NCBI GenBank assembly: GCA_038373865.1 | Contig: JAXGGA010001031.1 | Location: forward strand, 1 to 64,000 | Origin: Uloborus plumipes | Taxonomy: Eukaryota; Arthropoda; Arachnida; Araneae; Uloboridae | Length of the DNA stretch: 64,000 nucleotides | Direction: 5' to 3' | In this document: one piece after another, positions 59,104 to 64,000 of the stretch | Position numbering within the stretch: position 1 is the first letter of the stretch | How the letters are laid out: every line of letters begins with the position of its first letter | Made by a program: the position numbers and the translations under genes | Notes under the pieces: model-generated | Databases searched by the model: none | Seen by the model: only the letters and a program-made list of their open reading frames with translations | What the model was told of the DNA's origin: nothing

Positions 59104-59425
59104 GAGGCTGTCCATAAACGATGTCATTTTGACACCCTTCCACCGTGTCACAAAGTGTCATACTTTACCTTACCCCATCCACTTGTTACATTACAAATTA
59201 TAATTCCAACATTCATGAGCGTTGGAATTATAATTTGTAATTATAGCACTAAGGTATCTATTTTTCTTCACTTATTACATGTCAGGATATTTTCCATAAG
59301 CACAATCACATAAAAAATACGTTATATCACCCTTTCTTGTCACCCCTCTCTCCCCTTGTCACAAACTGTCATAATTGTACTAACCCCCTCCCCCTCAAAG
59401 CGGGACATCATTTGCGAGCAGCCCC
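59104..59425. mobile_element. TIR MITE of the GGGCTGTCC type, 322 bp
   Basis: Ends GAGGCTGTCCATAAACGATGTC and (inverted) GGGGCTGCTCGCAAATGATGTC in part. A TGTCACAAA-TGTCATA word lies near each end (59145 and 59357). A perfect 20-bp stem, TTACAAATTATAATTCCAAC (59191-59210) with 59221-59240, surrounds a 10-base loop. Target duplication unclear. Confidence 0.6.
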
Positions 59426-59895
59426 TTTGTTAAATTTGTTTTCAAAAAAAGTTTATTCCATGTGGACGCGGGATGATAGGGAATAAACATTTGTGGTTAT
59501 CTCCTATCTTTTGTCGGACCTATGATAGAAATTTTACTTACTTAGTAAATATAGTTTGTTGCAAAGCCATGTTGTGCTCTTTGCCAAATTTTGAAATTTG
59601 TTAAAAGCAATTATGTGAGAATAGAAACAGTAATAATTTATAACTTATGGTGCTTTAAAGAAATAACTTTGAAGAAATGATGTCATACTAGAAGAAGAAT
59701 ACTTTGAAGTTCAAAAGTAGGTTATTGAAGTAACCAAAAAAGTAAATTCTTGCAACCCTAAGTCAGATACTCTTCGTTTAGTCATCGACTGTGAGTGCCT
59801 CGAGTGAGGAGATTTCTCTTTTTCAGTTGCTGAACTCGCGTTGTTTAGTACACTCTGGTTATCCATGGTTCATGTGCAAACAAAGGTATGTGTAA
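59426..59895. other. Non-coding stretch
   Basis: No gene recognised. Confidence 0.55.
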
Positions 59896-59897
59896 TA

Positions 59898-60530
59898 GGG
59901 TGGGGCGAAAAATAAAAAGTTTTTCAGATCAACTTCTAATAGTTGCCAAAAGTTGTCTTTGGTGATAGTTAGCTTTTGTGCAAAATTTGAGAAAACTCCG
60001 TTAATATCTTCAGGGGGCGCTGCGATCGCAAAGTTTTATCATAGCTTTTATCGGGATTTTATGGTTAAAATATGAAAAACAATGCCGTTAACTAATCTCA
60101 TTGCATTTTTTTACTCCTAAGATAGATTCAAACATTCAAAGCATACGAAATAACTCACAAAAAATTAATTTATATGATATATTTATATTTCAAGCATTTA
60201 AAAAGAAACAATAACGTGAAAAAAAGTGATTTTTTTAAATATAAATATAACATATAAAATAATGTTTGTGAGTCATTTCATATGCTTTTAATGCATGAAA
60301 ACATCTTTTGAGTAAAAAAAAACGCAAAGAGACTAGCTAAAGGCATTCTTGTTGATATTTTAACCATAAAATCCATAACAAAGCTATAATAAAAATTTGC
60401 GATCGCAGCGCCCCCTGAAGATATTAGCCGATTTTTCTCAAATTTTGCACAAAAGCTAACTTTCACCAAAGACAACTTTTGGCAACTATTAGAAGTTGAT
60501 CTGAAAAACTTTTTATTTTTCGCCCCACCC
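59898..60530. mobile_element. Foldback element, 633 bp, TA target
   Basis: The element is one large palindrome. The ends GGGTGGGGCGAAAAATAAAA are inverted copies flanked by TA, and the arms (about 59898-60205 and 60225-60530) stay similar throughout. They include GATCGCAGCGCCCCCTGAAG against its inverted copy at 59999-60024. Only short frames arise. TA target, but G-rich rather than CAGT ends. Confidence 0.85.
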
Positions 60531-60659
60531 TAATGTGTAAGGTATTTAAGACGTTGTTCATCGATGAGAAACTTGATATTACGAATTCGAGATGGATACT
60601 GGTGTTATCATAAAGATATGTGAATTAAATCATGTTCTGTATAACCTCATCAAGTCAAC

Positions 60660-61010
60660 AAAAAGTTCAACAAAATTGTAAACTTTCTGGCTGTTTGCCA
60701 CCAAGCTGCACGTGCGCATAAACATATTTGAAATGGAAAGGAAGGCCGGCTTGGTCGAACTCTTTGAAACCAATTAACCGACCCGATACTCGTGCTGAAT
60801 GTGCTCCATACATAAATCGAGCTTTTCCGATATGAAATCTTCGTCCGGCCGTCTCTGAAGGTTATCCAGAGGTCAAGGGGGTCCAAGGAGAGCGAGGGTC
60901 GCGCTTGGCTGGCCGAGCGTGCCCAAGACTTGATAAGCTGAGGAAAGAATTGATTGAGGGTAGCTCACACCAAATAGCCCCGATCTGCTGCCGGCAAATC
61001 TATTTATGTT
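60660..61010. other. GC-richer unique segment
   Basis: A balanced-composition patch with CpGs. The 78-codon minus frame at 60650-60886 lacks recognisable motifs. GGCCGGC and GCGAGGGTCGCGC words are prominent. Candidate regulatory or old coding sequence. Confidence 0.3.
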
Positions 61011-62522
61011 TCGCTTTTCGCGAATAATGGCAATACAACAAAGAATAACGCTCTTTCAGGTTTTTTCTTTATTTCTTTCTTTCTTTCGAGAGCCAGCGGA
61101 ACTGAAGAGACAATGAAGGCTTGGACTGCAGGCTCGTCTCCATGGATTAAACGGTTCGAGACAAAAATTAGATTTCCAAAATTACCAAAAATCTATTTTG
61201 TGTATCAGATGCAGTATGGCGATTTGTGTAATGATGTTGGATGATTTATCGTGAGGGTCGAATTACACTGTATATCTACAAAAATAAGCGAAAAGCAGAA
61301 AAATAAGCAGAAAATGAAAACAGTTTATTGAAACGCAATGAAATTTTCACAGGTTGTTGAACAGAAGAAAAGGCAATGCCTCTCAAAATAAAAGTAAAAC
61401 AACCATTTGCTTTCAAATGAACAGAGTAAGAAAATAATGACCCTATGTCGTGCTAAAAAAAATACATAATTTCGAACTTTATCATTATGGTGTACAGTGC
61501 ATTATACAGTGTACAATCTCCTGTACTGGAGATGCAGGCTCATTATCAGAAATTTAGGGAAACAAAAGTAAAGAAATAAAAGAAAAAAAGATGAAGAAAT
61601 GAACATAAAACAAACGCAACATCCAAAGCAATGACAGAAACAGTAATTTCCGAAGTGAGCATGTTTTTCAATCCACCGAATTAAACGGCCATTTGTAGTT
61701 AAACTGTTTTTAACTTCACTGTAACTAGCAGGTGGAAGTTTTGTTACTGTAACCTTGCTTCTTCTCGAGTTACGTGAATTATCCTGTTTGTTGCCTGTTT
61801 TTTGAGGTAGAATTAAAATGTTCTCAAAGGGGATTTAGCACATAGATTTGGTAATTTGCCAATAGTGCATAGTTGGTGTGAGCAACCATCACTAGAGTGC
61901 CAGGCTTGCAGTTACGCACGATACAATGAATTTTGAGCACCTGAAGACTATAGAGCTATTCTGAACTGCAGTAAAAACTATCCAAAAACATTTTAGGGAA
62001 TCTCATTTTTTCTAATCAGCGTGTCACCTAATCGCCCAGCCGGCAAGAGTGGGCGTTGGGTAAGAAGACGAAGAGATTTAGTTTCTTTCTATGCATAACT
62101 TTTCTATTTTACCTGATGTAAATGTACCAAATAAAAATATTTCTACGGTACGTTGATTTGCAATGTTAAAACTTGAGTCAGTTCTCCAAATTGATTGAAG
62201 TAAGAAACGCAGATTTTGTTAACAAAAACAACTGTTATTGAAAAATATAAAAATATATTGAAATTATATTCTAAAGAATAGTAATCAATTGTAATCGAAC
62301 AAAATTTGTCAACCTCAAATATTTGCCTCCCTAGATAGCTGCCCACTCTGCTAGTTTAAAAATAGGCTCTGGGCTCTGATTCCGAAGTGCATTAATTTAA
62401 AGGAAGTGGGTTTAACACTTTCAAAATTAGTTGAATGGTTAAATATAACTCATATTGCCAACGTGGAGCTGTAGTATGTGGAACTGCTATACTACACTGC
62501 AAGGTTTCTTGACAAAAGCATC
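61011..62522. other. Non-coding stretch
   Basis: A CTTT repeat near 61065 and AT-rich DNA otherwise. No gene recognised. Confidence 0.5.
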
Positions 62523-62523
62523 G

Positions 62524-62573
62524 TAACGTCAGCGTGACGTTAGCCTATGAAAAACGAGCTAGATAAAACGTCA
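62524..62573. promoter_or_regulatory. Cluster of three TGACGT/ACGTCA (CRE-like) words
   Basis: TAACGTCA (62524-62531), GCG, TGACGTTA (62535-62542) form a perfect inverted pair, and AAACGTCA follows at 62566-62573. ATF/CREB proteins bind such half-sites. The cluster lies about 130 bp upstream of an ATG that opens a decayed coding-like segment. Function is inferred only. Confidence 0.3.
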
Positions 62574-62702
62574 CAGCCTACTTGGCGAATTAGAGGAGAT
62601 CACTAACTGCTTGTGATGAGCTCTTATTTGCTCCGCCCGTAGTGACATTTAGTGTCAAGTTAAGTTGCTGTCTAGTATAACAATAAATATCACTGAGCAA
62701 CT

Positions 62703-63592
62703 ATGGCGACACGTAAGGAACAACAGTTCAAGAATGATTTCAAACAGCATAACAAGCGATTCTACCTCGTTACCAAACCGACTACAGAACGTACATATCA
62801 ACCATAAAAAAACTCATTAATCATTACCCGAAGCATACTGTTGAAAATAAACTTCATGTGAAATTGAATTCAAAAAAAAAAGGACCTGTAGTTTTCACCA
62901 AAGGTCAGTCGTTGAAAAGAAACAATTGAAGTGATAAACGAAATAAAAAGATATCATCAAATGCTGTTAATTGTTTAAGAAAAGTTTAAAATTATCAACA
63001 AAAGTGACTACTAAAGGATGTATCATATTTCAAAATGTAATAGTTCCAACATTGAGAAAAACTACCAAACGGAATCATTGAATAAATATTATAGATGCAG
63101 GAAAAAATGATATCTTTCAAATAACCCATAATGAGAAAGACGCCCTGTAAAAAGGTTCTCATTGAGAAAGAAACTGATTGTGCATGACAGATAACAAATT
63201 TTCCCAGTGTACTGAACGTCAAGTTAAGAAATAGCCCTAATCTCAAATCGGACAATGAGAATTATGTCCTCAAGAATGTCTTAGCTACCCATCTACGAGA
63301 TCTTAATCCACGATTGAAATGTTCTAACCGAGTTCGATAAACAACGATCAAGGCCATTTTCTGAAAGCTTGCTGCCAACGTTTTGCAACGTTATAATTTA
63401 TTTGCAAATTTGAACTGGAGTGCTTATGACATGAGCTGGTACAGATAGTTTTCTTATGATAAAGCAATTGGTTTGAGTAATGAACGTAACAGCATTAACA
63501 TTGAAACCTTTGCTTATAAGAGATTGATCAACAAAATACTACGTAAAACTCTTCCAAATGCAATTGTAAAGCTTTCATGTGTGAAAAATTAA
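62703..63592 (+). pseudogene. Decayed coding-like segment of unknown family
   Basis: An ATG at 62703 opens a 34-codon basic peptide (begins MATRKEQQFKNDF) that stops at 62805. In another frame an open, lysine-rich stretch overlaps it and continues to a stop at 62927. Later pieces stay open in changing frames, the last ending at 63590-63592 after KRLINKILRKTLPN. The segment is less AT-rich than its flanks. This pattern suggests a former gene of up to about 300 codons broken by stops and indels. I do not recognise the family. It could also be chance. Confidence 0.3.
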
Positions 63593-64000
63593 CTTCAGTA
63601 CTAGGCTCCCGATAAATTCAAAGTGGCAAAAGCTGGTGCCCACTTACAAAAAAATTTTGCACATCTTCAAAGTAGTGGTTTCAATAAAATGGAAGAATAA
63701 AGAAAATTTGCTTAATTTTGGTACCCTTAAAATCATGGAGACTAGGTCTGCAGACCCACAGTACCGTGTGTTAATCAGAGCCTATTCAGTATCTCGAGTT
63801 AATAAAATATGAATAGACTAAGGGACTTTTATTATAACAAGTGCAAGTAACGCTGATCGACATGAGAATTTCTGGTGAAAGAAACTTAAATAGAGCACAC
63901 TATTCCAAGACTTAGTTTTAGAAATCGGTTCTATTAACCTATAGAATCCAGAACAAGATTGAGTCTTTTATTATCCCATAACAGTGTATGCGTGTGTACT
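63593..64000. other. Non-coding window end
   Basis: No gene recognised. It may be a continuation of the decayed segment before it. Confidence 0.4.

Overview
The window looks like gene-poor, AT-rich nuclear DNA of an invertebrate animal. It has long A/T and G/C homopolymer runs, no long open reading frame, and many remnants of DNA transposons and Helitrons. Helitron ends of the kind seen here, with a conserved hairpin next to CTAG, and the mix of hAT, TA-target and TTAA-target elements fit an arthropod. An arachnid is my best guess from memory of similar repeats, but the sequence does not prove it. I found no intact protein-coding gene, rRNA or functional tRNA. The longest open frames (up to 140 codons) mostly lie in repeats or low-complexity sequence and look like chance.

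Layout. 1-7.2 kb: unique AT-rich DNA with a GC-rich island, three short Helitron-like pieces and a strongly folding non-coding segment at about 4.2-4.4 kb. 7.2-9.0 kb: a 1.8 kb non-autonomous Helitron whose sister copy lies inverted at 32.2-33.8 kb. 12.5-14.9 kb: a 2.4 kb terminal-inverted-repeat (TIR) element carrying a 1.15 kb module that recurs inverted at 54.6-55.8 kb. 15.8-22.6 kb: several small TIR elements, a duplicated segment with a filled and an empty insertion site, and a 1.65 kb hAT-like element with a foldback element inside it. 24.9-31.7 kb: hAT-, TA- and TTAA-type miniature elements and a mariner relic with a decayed transposase tail. 35-41.2 kb: foldback elements, including a 1.37 kb palindrome with TTAA targets and a near-perfect hairpin with arms of about 92 bp. 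41.6-42.4 kb: a six-unit tandem array. 49.5-56.4 kb: a nest of transposons. 56.8-60.5 kb: pogo-like elements, a three-unit tandem array and a 633 bp palindrome. 62.5-63.6 kb: a decayed coding-like segment behind a cluster of CRE-like motifs.

The best-supported structure is the nest at 51.28-56.39 kb. Four hAT-type insertions, three with 7/8 or 8/8 target duplications, and one further module can be peeled out of an outer TA-flanked element of only about 0.73 kb, giving an order of insertion. All boundaries were read by eye and may be off by a few bases. Family names rest on ends and target duplications, not on database matches.
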